From Planctomycetota bacterium (GTDB taxonomy: Bacteria; Planctomycetota; Phycisphaerae; UBA1845; UTPLA1): a DNA stretch of 64,000 bases. A program made the translations under genes and the position numbers. The stretch covers positions 1 through 64,000 of the forward strand of contig JAATGM010000050.1 of the NCBI GenBank assembly GCA_015654675.1, written 5' to 3'. Below are positions 26,152 through 35,620 of the stretch, piece after piece; within the stretch, counting starts at the first letter, position 1; the number at the start of each line of letters is the position of its first letter. The notes beneath the pieces are model-generated. The model was not told the origin of the DNA. It did not search any database and saw only the letters and a list, made by a program, of their open reading frames with translations.

Positions 26152-28803
26152 ATGGCGGTGATTCCGCGAGAATCGGGCGTTTCGGTCGGGGAAAAACAAC
26201 GGGTCGCGTTGACGCTCAATGGGCGATCGGCTTCGGCTGAGATTCAGCCGGAGCTGACGCTGCTTTCGATGCTGCGCGATTCGTTTGATCTCATCTCGCC
26301 GAAGAACGGCTGCGAGCCGATGGGGCAGTGCGGGTGCTGCACGGTTTTGATTGATGGGAAGCCGCGGCTTTCGTGCACGATGAAGGCGACGAGCGCGGCG
26401 GGGAAGTCGGTGACGACGCTCGAGGGTTTGCCGGAGGAGACTCGGAAGCAGATTGCGGATTGTTTCGTTCATGCGGGCGGGGTGCAGTGCGGGTTCTGCA
26501 TTCCTGGGATTGCTATGCGGGCGCATGCGCTTTGCGAGAAGAATGCCAGCCCTTCGCGCGACGAGATCACTAACGACTTGCGGGCGCATCTTTGCCGCTG
26601 CACGGGATACACGAAGATTGTGGATGCGATTGAACTTGTGGCGAGTGTGCGGCGCGGGGCACCGATGCCTGAGAATGGATGCGTCGGCAAGGTCGGCGAA
26701 CGGCTGGCGCGGTACAGCGGGCATGAGGCGACGCTGGGGACGCGGCGGTTCATTGATGACATCAAGATCCCGGGAATGGTGTTTGCTGCGCCGCGGCTGA
26801 GCGATCATCCGCGAGCGCTGGTGAAGCGGATTGACGCTGCGCGGGCGCTGGCGGTTGATGGCGTGTTGCGCGTTGTGACGGCAAAGGATGTGCCGGGCGA
26901 GCGGTTTGTCGGGTTGATCACGAATGACTGGCCGGTGTTCATCGCGGAGGGCGAAGAGACGCGGTACGTCGGTGATGTGCTAGCGTTCGTTGTCGCAGGG
27001 GATGTGCACACGGCTCGCAAGGCGGCCGATCTGATTGAGATTGATTACGAAATACGCCAGCCGGTGACGACGCCGGATGAGGGGATGCGGCCGGATGCTC
27101 CGAAGATTCATCCGAAGGGGAATCTGCTCTCGCGGGCAGCGCTGATTCGGGGCGGGCCGGATGCGGTAATTGCGAAGTCGGCGCACGTGGTCGAGGGGAC
27201 CTGGCAGACGCAGTGCATCGAGCACATGTTTCTGGAGCCCGAGGCATGCATCGCGTATCCGAGGGGGGATGGGCTGCACGTAATGACGCAGGGGCAGGGG
27301 ATCTTCGACGATCGGCGGCAGATCGCGCGGATGATGGGGTGGCCGATCGAGCGATTGTCGGCGGAACTGGTGTCGAACGGCGGGGCGTTTGGCGGCAAGG
27401 AAGACATGTCGGTTCAGGCGCAGACGGCGCTGTGCGCCCATCTGGTGGGCAAGCCGGTGAAGTGCGTGCTGACGCGCGAGCAGAGTCTGCGGGTGCACCC
27501 GAAGCGGCACCCGGTGCGGATCGGACTCAAGGTGGGCTGCGATGCAGAGGGGCGGCTGACAGCGGTGCGGGCGCGGATCGTGGGCGATAAGGGGGCGTAT
27601 GCGTCGGTCGGGGCGAAGGTGTTGGAGCGCGCGGCGGGGCACGCGATCGGGCCGTATCGCTGCGAGAATATTGATATCGAGTCGCTAGCTGTGTACACAA
27701 ATAATCCGCCGAATGGGGCGATGCGCGGGTTTGGGGCGAACCAGGCGGCGTACGCGATTGAGGGAGCGCTGGACATGCTGGCCGAGAAGGTCGGCATTGA
27801 CGGATGGGAGATTCGATCGCGAAACATCCTTGAGCCGGGCGATCGGTTCTGCACCGGGCAGCGGTTGACGAAGCCGTTTGGGCTGCGGAAGACGCTCGAG
27901 TCGGTTAAGGAGATTTATCGCGGGGCGAAGTACGCGGGGATTGCCTGCGGGATCAAGAACGTCGGGATTGGGAACGGGTTGCCGGAAGCGGGCCGGGCGA
28001 GTCTGACCATCGAGCAGGATGGGACGATCATGCTCCGGACCGGACATACCGAGATGGGGCAGGGATTGTTTACGGTTGCAATTCAGACTGCCGTGCAGGA
28101 GACCGGGATTCCCGCCGAGTTTTTTGAGGCGCGATGCGACACGGTGGATCCCAATGACTGCGGGCAGACGACGGGCAGCAGGGGGACTGTATTGACTTGT
28201 CATGCGGTGATTGACGCGTGCAAGAAATTCAATGCGGATTGGGAGGCGGTTCGGGCGATGGACGTGCTCGGCGCATTGAAGAAGCTGGCCGGGAAAAAGT
28301 ATCTGGGTGAGTGGAAGTGTTATCCGACGGACAAGTTTGGGGCGGATGTGGCGGAGCCGAAGACGCATTTGACCTACGGGTTTGCGACGCAGGTGTGCAT
28401 TCTGGATGACGAGGGGAAGCTAAAGAAGTTTGTTGCGGCGCACGATGTGGGGCGGGTGATGAACCCGACGCTGCTGGAGGGGCAGCTTGAGGGGTCGATT
28501 CATATGGGGCTTGGCTATGCTCTGACCGAGGAGATGGTGTATGAGCAGGGGCGGCTGGTGACGGACGACGTGAAGTCGTGCGGTGTGCTGCGGGCGCATC
28601 ACATGCCTGAGATCGAGATGATTCTGATCGAGGAACCCGATCCGGAGTGTCCGTATGGGGCGCGCGGCGTGGCCGAGATCGGTTTGGTGCCGACGGCGCC
28701 GGCGGTGGCGGGGGCCTTGTACAAATTTGACGGGGTGCGGCGAACGACGCTTCCAATGAAAGATTCGCCGGCGGCGCGGGCGATTCTCGGGAAGAAGGGC
28801 TGA
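26152..28803 (+). CDS. xdhD: XdhD-type molybdenum hydroxylase (fused 2Fe-2S and Moco domains)
   Basis: 883 residues. An N-terminal domain binds two [2Fe-2S] clusters: CEPMGQCGCC and, later, CGFC plus CRC in AHLCRCTGYTKIVDAIEL. It is fused directly to the molybdopterin-binding part (NGGAFGGKEDMSVQ, GAMRGFGANQAAYAIEGALD, GARGVAEIGLVPTAP with the catalytic Glu). The FAD domain of classical xanthine dehydrogenase is absent. This architecture matches the selenium-dependent xanthine dehydrogenase/XdhD group in purine-catabolism clusters. It should hydroxylate a purine or related heterocycle in the cytoplasm. Selenium is not encoded as selenocysteine and cannot be read from the sequence; it would be a labile ligand. 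It is followed 17 bases later by xdhC. Confidence 0.85.
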   Translation: MAVIPRESGVSVGEKQRVALTLNGRSASAEIQPELTLLSMLRDSFDLISPKNGCEPMGQCGCCTVLIDGKPRLSCTMKATSAAGKSVTTLEGLPEETRKQIADCFVHAGGVQCGFCIPGIAMRAHALCEKNASPSRDEITNDLRAHLCRCTGYTKIVDAIELVASVRRGAPMPENGCVGKVGERLARYSGHEATLGTRRFIDDIKIPGMVFAAPRLSDHPRALVKRIDAARALAVDGVLRVVTAKDVPGERFVGLITNDWPVFIAEGEETRYVGDVLAFVVAGDVHTARKAADLIEIDYEIRQPVTTPDEGMRPDAPKIHPKGNLLSRAALIRGGPDAVIAKSAHVVEGTWQTQCIEHMFLEPEACIAYPRGDGLHVMTQGQGIFDDRRQIARMMGWPIERLSAELVSNGGAFGGKEDMSVQAQTALCAHLVGKPVKCVLTREQSLRVHPKRHPVRIGLKVGCDAEGRLTAVRARIVGDKGAYASVGAKVLERAAGHAIGPYRCENIDIESLAVYTNNPPNGAMRGFGANQAAYAIEGALDMLAEKVGIDGWEIRSRNILEPGDRFCTGQRLTKPFGLRKTLESVKEIYRGAKYAGIACGIKNVGIGNGLPEAGRASLTIEQDGTIMLRTGHTEMGQGLFTVAIQTAVQETGIPAEFFEARCDTVDPNDCGQTTGSRGTVLTCHAVIDACKKFNADWEAVRAMDVLGALKKLAGKKYLGEWKCYPTDKFGADVAEPKTHLTYGFATQVCILDDEGKLKKFVAAHDVGRVMNPTLLEGQLEGSIHMGLGYALTEEMVYEQGRLVTDDVKSCGVLRAHHMPEIEMILIEEPDPECPYGARGVAEIGLVPTAPAVAGALYKFDGVRRTTLPMKDSPAARAILGKKG

Positions 28804-28820
28804 ACGCCGGCGGGGCCAAG

Positions 28821-29777
28821 ATGAGTTCGTTCGCTTCACTCTTTGAGTCGCTCGTCAGGCAGATTGAGCATGGGCGGCGCGTGGCGGTTTGCGCCGTTGT
28901 CGGGGCCAGCGGGTCGACACCGCAATCGCCGGGGGCGACTTTGCTGTTGCATGAGAACGGGACGACGGAGGGGACGCTCGGTGGCGGGTGCGTCGAGGCG
29001 GAGGTTCGCAAGCGAGCAATCGGGATGTTGCAGCGGGGCGAGTCTGGGTTACTGAGGTTCAGTCTGGATCATGATTATGGATGGGACGATGGGCTGATCT
29101 GCGGCGGCAACATGATTGTTGCAGTGCAGACCATCTCGGACGCCGAAACTGCGAAGCCGTTTGCGGATGCGCGGAACTCGCTGGAGATTGGGCGGCCGGC
29201 TTGTGTGGGAATTCGCGTGCTGGAAGACGGGTTGCCGTGCGAATATCGACTGCATCTTGAAGCGCCGGCGGAGTTGGTGATTGCCGGGGCGGGGCATGTT
29301 GGGGCGGCGCTGGCGAAGCTGGCGATCGGGTTGAACTTCGATGTCAGCGTGATTGATGATCGGGCGGACCTGGCTTGCGCGGACCGGTTGCCCGCGCCGA
29401 TCAAGGCGGTCGTGGGGGACATAGAGAAATCGCTGCGGGACTGGCCGATCGGGGCGGGGACGTTTGTTGTGATCGTGACGCGCGGGCATAACCATGACGA
29501 GGCGGCGCTGCACGCAGTAATAGATTCGCCGGCACGGTATATCGGGATGATCGGCAGCCGGCGAAAGGTGAAGCTGATTTTTGACGATCTGGTCGCGTTG
29601 GGGGTTGATCCGGCCAAGCTGGAGCGGGTGCATTCGCCGATCGGGCTGAAGATCGGGAGCGTGACGGTGCCCGAGATCGCGGTCAGCATCGCTGCTGAGT
29701 TGATCCAGGTGCGGCGGAGCGATCCACCGACGCGGGTCGAAGGGCCGTTTGAAGTGGCTTCGACCGGCTTGTCGTAG
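28821..29777 (+). CDS. xdhC: XdhC/CoxI-family molybdenum hydroxylase maturation factor
   Basis: 318 residues. The N-terminal XdhC motif is present (VVGASGSTPQSPGATLLLHE, GTLGGGCVEAEV), and the C-terminal Rossmann domain shows LVIAGAGHVGAAL and YIGMIGSRRKVKLI. The family sulfurates and inserts the molybdenum cofactor into xanthine-dehydrogenase-type enzymes. Its place directly after the xdhD-like gene and close to a three-subunit enzyme fits that job for one or both. Spacing indicates an operon with xdhD. Confidence 0.9.
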   Translation: MSSFASLFESLVRQIEHGRRVAVCAVVGASGSTPQSPGATLLLHENGTTEGTLGGGCVEAEVRKRAIGMLQRGESGLLRFSLDHDYGWDDGLICGGNMIVAVQTISDAETAKPFADARNSLEIGRPACVGIRVLEDGLPCEYRLHLEAPAELVIAGAGHVGAALAKLAIGLNFDVSVIDDRADLACADRLPAPIKAVVGDIEKSLRDWPIGAGTFVVIVTRGHNHDEAALHAVIDSPARYIGMIGSRRKVKLIFDDLVALGVDPAKLERVHSPIGLKIGSVTVPEIAVSIAAELIQVRRSDPPTRVEGPFEVASTGLS

Positions 29778-29803
29778 CGAGTCGGCGACCGCACAATCGG
29801 CGC

Positions 29804-30397
29804 ATGTCTCAATCCATTCGACGGCTTTGCGTTTTTTGTGGTTCGAGTCACGGGGCTGATCCGGCGTTTGCCGAGGTCGCGCGGTCGTTTGGGTCGCTGC
29901 TGGCGCGCGAGCGGATTACGCTGGTTTATGGCGGGGGGAATGTGGGGTTGATGGGGGTGATCGCCGACGCGGTGCTCGCCGGCGGTGGGCAGGTGGTCGG
30001 CGTCATTCCGCACGGGCTGGAGCAGAAGGAGCTGGCGCATCGCGGGTTGACGGAGCTGCACGTGGTCGACTCGATGCACGAGCGCAAGGCGATGATGGCG
30101 GACTTGTCAGATGGATTCGTGGCGATGCCGGGCGGGCTGGGGACGTTTGAGGAGATTCTGGAGATCATCACCTGGGCGCAGCTTGGGATTCATCGCAAGC
30201 CGTGCGGGTTTTTGAGTGTACGCGGGTACTACGACAAGCTCATGGGGTTTCTTGATTACGCGGTTGAGCAGAAGCTGTTCAAGCCGGAGCATCGGGCGAT
30301 GATTCTGGTGGAGGCCGAGCCGGAGGCGATGTTGCGGTCGGCGCGGGGGTATGAGGCGACGGTAGTGGAGACGTGGATCGGGCGCGGGGAGCGATGA
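29804..30397 (+). CDS. LOG-family nucleotide 5'-monophosphate phosphoribohydrolase
   Basis: 197 residues. The family signature is intact: VYGGGNVGLMGVIADAVLAG and the catalytic MPGGLGTFEEILE. Known members remove ribose 5-phosphate from AMP-type or cytokinin nucleotides, freeing the base. Here it is 26 bases after xdhC on the same strand and converges with the FAD-subunit gene with 8 bases between stops. Feeding free adenine or a modified purine base into the pathway is an appealing role, but it is inferred only from the neighbourhood. Confidence 0.85.
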   Translation: MSQSIRRLCVFCGSSHGADPAFAEVARSFGSLLARERITLVYGGGNVGLMGVIADAVLAGGGQVVGVIPHGLEQKELAHRGLTELHVVDSMHERKAMMADLSDGFVAMPGGLGTFEEILEIITWAQLGIHRKPCGFLSVRGYYDKLMGFLDYAVEQKLFKPEHRAMILVEAEPEAMLRSARGYEATVVETWIGRGER

Positions 30398-30405
30398 GCT
30401 GTGAG

Positions 30406-31224
30406 CTATGCTTTGTCGGCCAACCGGTAGAAGAGCACACGGCTCAGGACCGTTTCACGGTAGGCGGCGGTGGAGCGCATGTCGTTGATGGGGGCGATGT
30501 CGTTCTTGAGGATGTCACGGATTTCTTCGGGGGATTTGAACTTTTGGCCTTTTTGCAAGGCGGACTCGAGGTTGCGACAGCGGCAGACGTAGGGTGCGAC
30601 GCTGTTGGCGACCACCCGCCAGCCCTTTTCGTCGTTTACGACGGCAACGCCGACTTTAGTGATGGTCTGAGCGGCGCGGGCGCCTACTTTTTCGAACCAC
30701 TCGGCCTTGCGCGTGCGGCGAGGGATCTGGATGGCAACGATCAGTTCGTCGGGGAGGCGGACGGTTTTTTTGTAGCCGGTGTAGTAGCCGTCTAGTTGGA
30801 CTTCACGGCGGCCGCGTGTCGATTGAAGGACGACGGTGGCATCGTAGGCCATGAGGACAGGGACGCCGTCGGCGGCGGGGGAGCCGTTGCCGATGTTGCC
30901 GGCCCAGGTGCCGCGAGTCTGAATCTGCATTGCGCCGACCTGGCGGGCGGCTTCGGCGAGCAGCGGGAAGGCACGCGAGACTTCGGGGCTTGCGATGACA
31001 TCCCAATAAGTCGTGAGCGCACCGAGTTCGAGCGTGTCGGCCGTGAGCCGCATTGCGGCCAATTCACCGCCGAGTTGTGAGAGATCGAGAAGTGCGAGTT
31101 TTTCCTTGGGCTTGTGGTGCCAGGAGACGAGCAGGTCGGTACCGCCGGCGATCGGCGTCGGAGTTGGCGTCGCCGCCATGAGGGCGAGGGCGTCGTGCAG
31201 CGTGTAAGGGCGGTGGACTTGCAC
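30406..31224 (-). CDS. Xanthine dehydrogenase-family FAD-binding subunit
   Basis: 272 residues from a GTG at 31224. The FAD-binding loop is PIAGGTDLLVSW, and the second FAD motif is GTWAGNIGNGSPAADGVPVL. The C-terminal CO-dehydrogenase flavoprotein-like domain follows. It is the medium (XdhB/CoxM/YgfM-like) subunit and passes electrons from the iron-sulfur clusters to NAD or another acceptor. The GTG lies 2 bases after the stop of the 2Fe-2S gene, so all three subunits form one operon in the order large, iron-sulfur, FAD. Confidence 0.85.
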   Translation of the reverse strand: MQVHRPYTLHDALALMAATPTPTPIAGGTDLLVSWHHKPKEKLALLDLSQLGGELAAMRLTADTLELGALTTYWDVIASPEVSRAFPLLAEAARQVGAMQIQTRGTWAGNIGNGSPAADGVPVLMAYDATVVLQSTRGRREVQLDGYYTGYKKTVRLPDELIVAIQIPRRTRKAEWFEKVGARAAQTITKVGVAVVNDEKGWRVVANSVAPYVCRCRNLESALQKGQKFKSPEEIRDILKNDIAPINDMRSTAAYRETVLSRVLFYRLADKA

Positions 31225-31226
31225 GC

Positions 31227-31689
<463 letters not shown>

Positions 31690-31697
<8 letters not shown>

Positions 31698-33897
31698 GGC
31701 CTCGGCCCTCCGTGGCCTTGAGGAGCAATTCAGGCGTTACTGGTATTTCGTTTATGGTTGTTGTGACCGCGCGGCTGATGGCATTCACAATGGCCGGTGC
31801 GGGGCCGTCCATCGGTAGTTCGCCGATGCCTTTCGCGCCGCCGGGGCCCCAGTGTGACGGACGCTCTTCGAAGACGACGCGGATGGGCGGGAGGTCGCCG
31901 GCTGAAGGGATGACGTAGTTTGTCATCTGGCAGTTTTTCATGGCGCCGTCTTCCAGAACGACGTTTTCGTAGAGCGCCCAGCCAATGCCCTGAACCACGC
32001 CGCCGGCGATCTGTCCAGTGGCGAGGGTGGTATTGAGGACACGGCCGACTTCCTGCAAGGCGACGAAGTCGGTGACGCGAACGCGGCACGTTCGCAGATC
32101 GACCTCGACGTCGGCGACGTAGGTGGCCCAGGAATAGGTGGCGTAGGCGTCGCCGCGATAGGTTTTGTCGTCCCACTGGATCGACGCGGGCTTTTGATAT
32201 TTGGCGCGGCCGACGAGCGATTTTCCGGGGAGAGATGCGTGGCGGCGGATGTCATCGCTGATCTCAGGATCGCCAGACTTTCGGCCGAGTTGGTGGAGGA
32301 GGTCGTCGCAGGCCTGCTCAATGAGCTTGCCGACGACCATGGCGGTGCGGCTGGCGACGGTGGGGCCGCTGTTGGGGACGCGCGAAGTGTCGGGGGTGGC
32401 GACGCGGACCTGTTCGGTGGGGATGCCGAGTCGCTCGGCGACGACTTGCGTGAGAATGGTGGTGGTTCCCTGGCCCATATCGGTTTGAGCGGTCTGAAGT
32501 TCGACAGTGCCGTCGGGTTTACCTTCGATCCAGACTTCGGAAGCCAGGTAGGTTTCGCCGCCGCCGGTAAAGCCCGCGCCGTGATGGAACGTCGCGAATC
32601 CAATGCCGCGGCGGAGGAATGGGTGCGACTTGTTGAACTCGGCGTGTGATTGAGTTCTCGCTTTGTATTGGGCGAGGTCGAGGGCTCGGTCCATCAGGGC
32701 GGGGAGGTCTGTGGGTTCTTTGTAGATCTGGCCGGTCGCAAGTGGCTGGCCGGTACGGACGAGGTTGCGGCGGCGGAGTTCGACCGGGTCGATCCCGATT
32801 CTGGCGGCGATGACATCCATGTGGCGTTCAATGGCGAAAATGGTTTGCGGTGCGCCGAAGCCGCGGAAGGCGCCGTAAGGGGGTGAGTTGGTAAGCCGGG
32901 CTTCGCCGCGGATATGGATGTTCTCACAGAAATAGGGGCCGGCGGCGTGAATACATCCGCGGCTGAGGACGACGGGGGAGAGCGTGACATACGCGCCGCC
33001 GTCGAGGAGGACATCGATCTCCATTGCGAGCAGGCGGCCGTCTTTGTCGAGTGCGGTGCGGTGCCGCGTGCGGCTGGGATGGCGCTTGGTGGTGACGGCC
33101 ATGTCTTCCTGGCGGTCGTAGATCATCTTCACGGGCGCGCCGGATTTTTCGGCGAGCAGGGCGGCGTGGATGGCGAGCAGTGAGGGATATTCTTCCTTGC
33201 CGCCGAAGCCGCCGCCGACTGGGGACTGGATGACGCGGAAGGCATCGCGAGAGCGACCGAAGAGGTGCGTCAATGCATCGAGGACGTAGTAAGGACATTG
33301 CATCGAGCCGCGAACGGTGAGCCGGCCATCCTGCCATTGTGCGAGCATGCCTTGCGTCTCGAGATAGACGTGCTCCTGCGAGCCGGTGACATATTCGCCT
33401 TCGATGATGTGTGCGGCGCGGGCAAAGACAGGGCCGGGGTCGCCCTGGCGAATGTCGATGTGCTTGAGGACATTGTCGGATTTGTATTGGATGAGATCAG
33501 GGGTGAGAGGCGCGGCCGGATCGAGGATGGCTGGCAAAGGTTCCACGTCGACGCGAATGGCTCGAAGCGCATCACGAAGCTTGTGCACGGACGGGTGGGC
33601 GAGAAGCAGGATGGGTTCGTGTTTGTGTCGAACCTCTCCGGCCGCGAGGACGGGCTGATCGACATCAATGAGCTTGAGTTGATTGGGGCCAGGGATGTCG
33701 CGATGGTCGACGATTGTGATGTCGTTCCAATCGAAGGCCGGGTCAAAGTGGATGTCACGGATTTTTCCGCGCGGGACGCTGCTGCGTACGGTGGCACCGT
33801 GCCAAGCGCCCGGAGTCGGGAGGTCGTCCACATAGGCGGCGCGGCCGGCGAGCTTGTCGAGTCCATCGATGCGAGGAAGGTCAGCGCCGGCGGGCAT
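31690..33897 (-). CDS. Xanthine dehydrogenase-family molybdopterin-binding subunit
   Basis: 735 residues. The first domain has the DGLDKLAGRAAYVDDLPTPG start typical of the family. The Moco domains show GGGFGGKEEYPSLLAIHAAL, YGAFRGFGAPQTIFAIERHM, QTDMGQGTTTILTQ, and the catalytic Glu in GAKGIGELPMDGPAPAI. It would hydroxylate a purine or similar ring. It is separate from the fused XdhD-type enzyme at 26152, so the block encodes two molybdenum hydroxylases of different build. A 300-base gap upstream separates it from the divergent histidine kinase gene. Confidence 0.88.
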
Positions 33898-34155
33898 GGT
33901 CGGTTGGTCTCACGATCGTCCGTCGGAATCGATAATACTTGGTCGCTGTCCGGGTTAATACTTTGCAAACCGGGGGAAAGTTTCGCTGGGATTGTGTCGG
34001 CGGCACGGTGATTGATGCATTACCGGGTCAGAGGAGAGGACCCTGAAGTTGTAACGCTATTAATAATCGCAGTTTAGGTCATATCTCTGCGGTTTGAGTT
34101 CGCGTTATTTCGGACGGTCAGCCCCTGAAGCGTGTGATTAGGCACAGTTATGCTG

Positions 34156-34164
34156 TGCTATAAT
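34156..34164 (+). promoter_or_regulatory. Extended -10 promoter for the two-component operon
   Basis: TGCTATAAT forms a consensus -10 with the extended TGC element, about 40 bases before the kinase ATG at 34204. No good -35 is visible, which is common for extended -10 promoters. Its position argues for the ATG at 34204 over the upstream in-frame ATGs. Confidence 0.5.
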
Positions 34165-34203
34165 GCACACATGGGGCACTTTCCGGGCATCGGGCAAGGG
34201 CGA

Positions 34204-35616
34204 ATGTCACGTATCAGGTGGTACCACATATTTTTCGTCCTGAGCGTCATCGATGCCGGCGCAGTGGTCGTGAGTTTGGAATGGCACCGGCAAACGCTTT
34301 CGAGCGTTGACCGGCTGATCGAGCGGTCGGTTCGGTTGGATGAGCAGTCGCGGTGGCTGCGGCGTGTGGAGCAGGGAATCATTGAATTGGGTGAGCCCGG
34401 GAACGATTTGTTTGAATCGAACCGGTTGGACGCTGAGTGCGTCCGCTACGAGGCAGCTCAGGCGCGTATGAGACGAACGATTGCTGACGCCGGCCGGAAT
34501 GGGATGGACGCCGAGACGTTGCGGAAGGCAATTGGCTCGATGGAGTTATCGACCGAGCAGATATTCAGCATTTTTCAGGACTATTCGGCGCCGGACATTG
34601 ACGTAAGCGAGCAGCACGCACTGCTTCAGTCGGCGGCGCGATCGATGGCGCAACTTGATCAGCACCATGTTCAGGCGATGCGGGTACTTGGCCTTATGAC
34701 GGCGCGGTGCGCGGCGGAGCGCGATGAGCTTCTGCACCGGCACGAGTACGAGCTGCAGAATCGCGTGGCCATCGAGCGGTATTTCATCGCGTGCGTCGTG
34801 GTGATTCTCGTTGGACTGCTCTATTTCGGGCGGCGAATGCGGCAGACGACGCTTTCGCTGGAAGCTGAGCGGCGTCGCGCGGAAGAGGAGCGACGCGAGC
34901 GTCTGGCGTCGATCGGTGAACTTTGCTCGAGCGTCGCGCATGGCATTCGCAATCCGCTGGCGGCGATTCGCAGTTCGGCGCAACTTTCGCTTGAGCAGGG
35001 GCAAATCGGCGCGGAGGGGCGCGAGCGGTTGACGGACATCCTCGACGAGGCGCAACGGCTGGGCGATCGTGTGACCGGGCTTCTGAACATGGCGCGGATC
35101 AATTCCGCGACTTTCAGCGTGCTGAATCTGGAAGAGGTTACGCGGTCGGCAGTGCGCGAACTTCAGCCGGAGATGAGACGCCTGGGGCTCAGTGTCGACG
35201 TCGCGATTCCGCGGGAGCAGATTGAACTTCGCGGAGACCGCCGGCAACTCGAGCAGGCCATCATTGAATTGCTTTCGAACGCAATGGAACATTCGCCAGC
35301 GGGCGGAACCGTCGGCGTGCGTTGCGAGCCGCCCAACGGCGACGGGCGAGCGAGAATCAGCATTGAGGACGAAGGACCGGGTGTTCCGGTCGAAGTTCGT
35401 CCGCGGATATTTGACTTGTTTTTCACGACCAAGCCGTCCGGAACCGGAATCGGGCTGGCGACGGTCAAGCGAATCGCGCGACTTCATGAAGGGGACGTGG
35501 CGCTGGAAAGCACGGCAGGGGGCGGGGCACGGTTCGTTGTATCACTTCCGGCAACCCAGAGTACGAGCGAGGAGAGTTCGCTTGAGAGCGGTATCACGCC
35601 GCCAAGCAGGGAGTAG
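34204..35616 (+). CDS. Membrane sensor histidine kinase (NtrB-like output)
   Basis: About 470 residues. Membrane segments lie at residues about 6-25 and about 195-213, with a roughly 165-residue external helical sensor between them. The HisKA H-box is SVAHGIRNPLAAIRSSAQLS. The ATPase domain shows ELLSNAMEHSPAGG (N box), DEGPGVPVE (G1) and GTGIGLATVKRIARLHEG (G2). It phosphorylates itself and passes the phosphate to the NtrC-type regulator that begins 4 bases after its stop. The signal is unknown. The start was chosen from the promoter at 34156-34164 and AAGGGCG just upstream. Confidence 0.9.
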   Translation: MSRIRWYHIFFVLSVIDAGAVVVSLEWHRQTLSSVDRLIERSVRLDEQSRWLRRVEQGIIELGEPGNDLFESNRLDAECVRYEAAQARMRRTIADAGRNGMDAETLRKAIGSMELSTEQIFSIFQDYSAPDIDVSEQHALLQSAARSMAQLDQHHVQAMRVLGLMTARCAAERDELLHRHEYELQNRVAIERYFIACVVVILVGLLYFGRRMRQTTLSLEAERRRAEEERRERLASIGELCSSVAHGIRNPLAAIRSSAQLSLEQGQIGAEGRERLTDILDEAQRLGDRVTGLLNMARINSATFSVLNLEEVTRSAVRELQPEMRRLGLSVDVAIPREQIELRGDRRQLEQAIIELLSNAMEHSPAGGTVGVRCEPPNGDGRARISIEDEGPGVPVEVRPRIFDLFFTTKPSGTGIGLATVKRIARLHEGDVALESTAGGGARFVVSLPATQSTSEESSLESGITPPSRE

Positions 35617-35620
35617 AAGG

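Noticed and set aside
26152-28803. Selenocysteine in the XdhD-type enzyme
   Set aside because: No in-frame TGA is present. Selenium in this group is a labile cofactor ligand and cannot be read from the gene.
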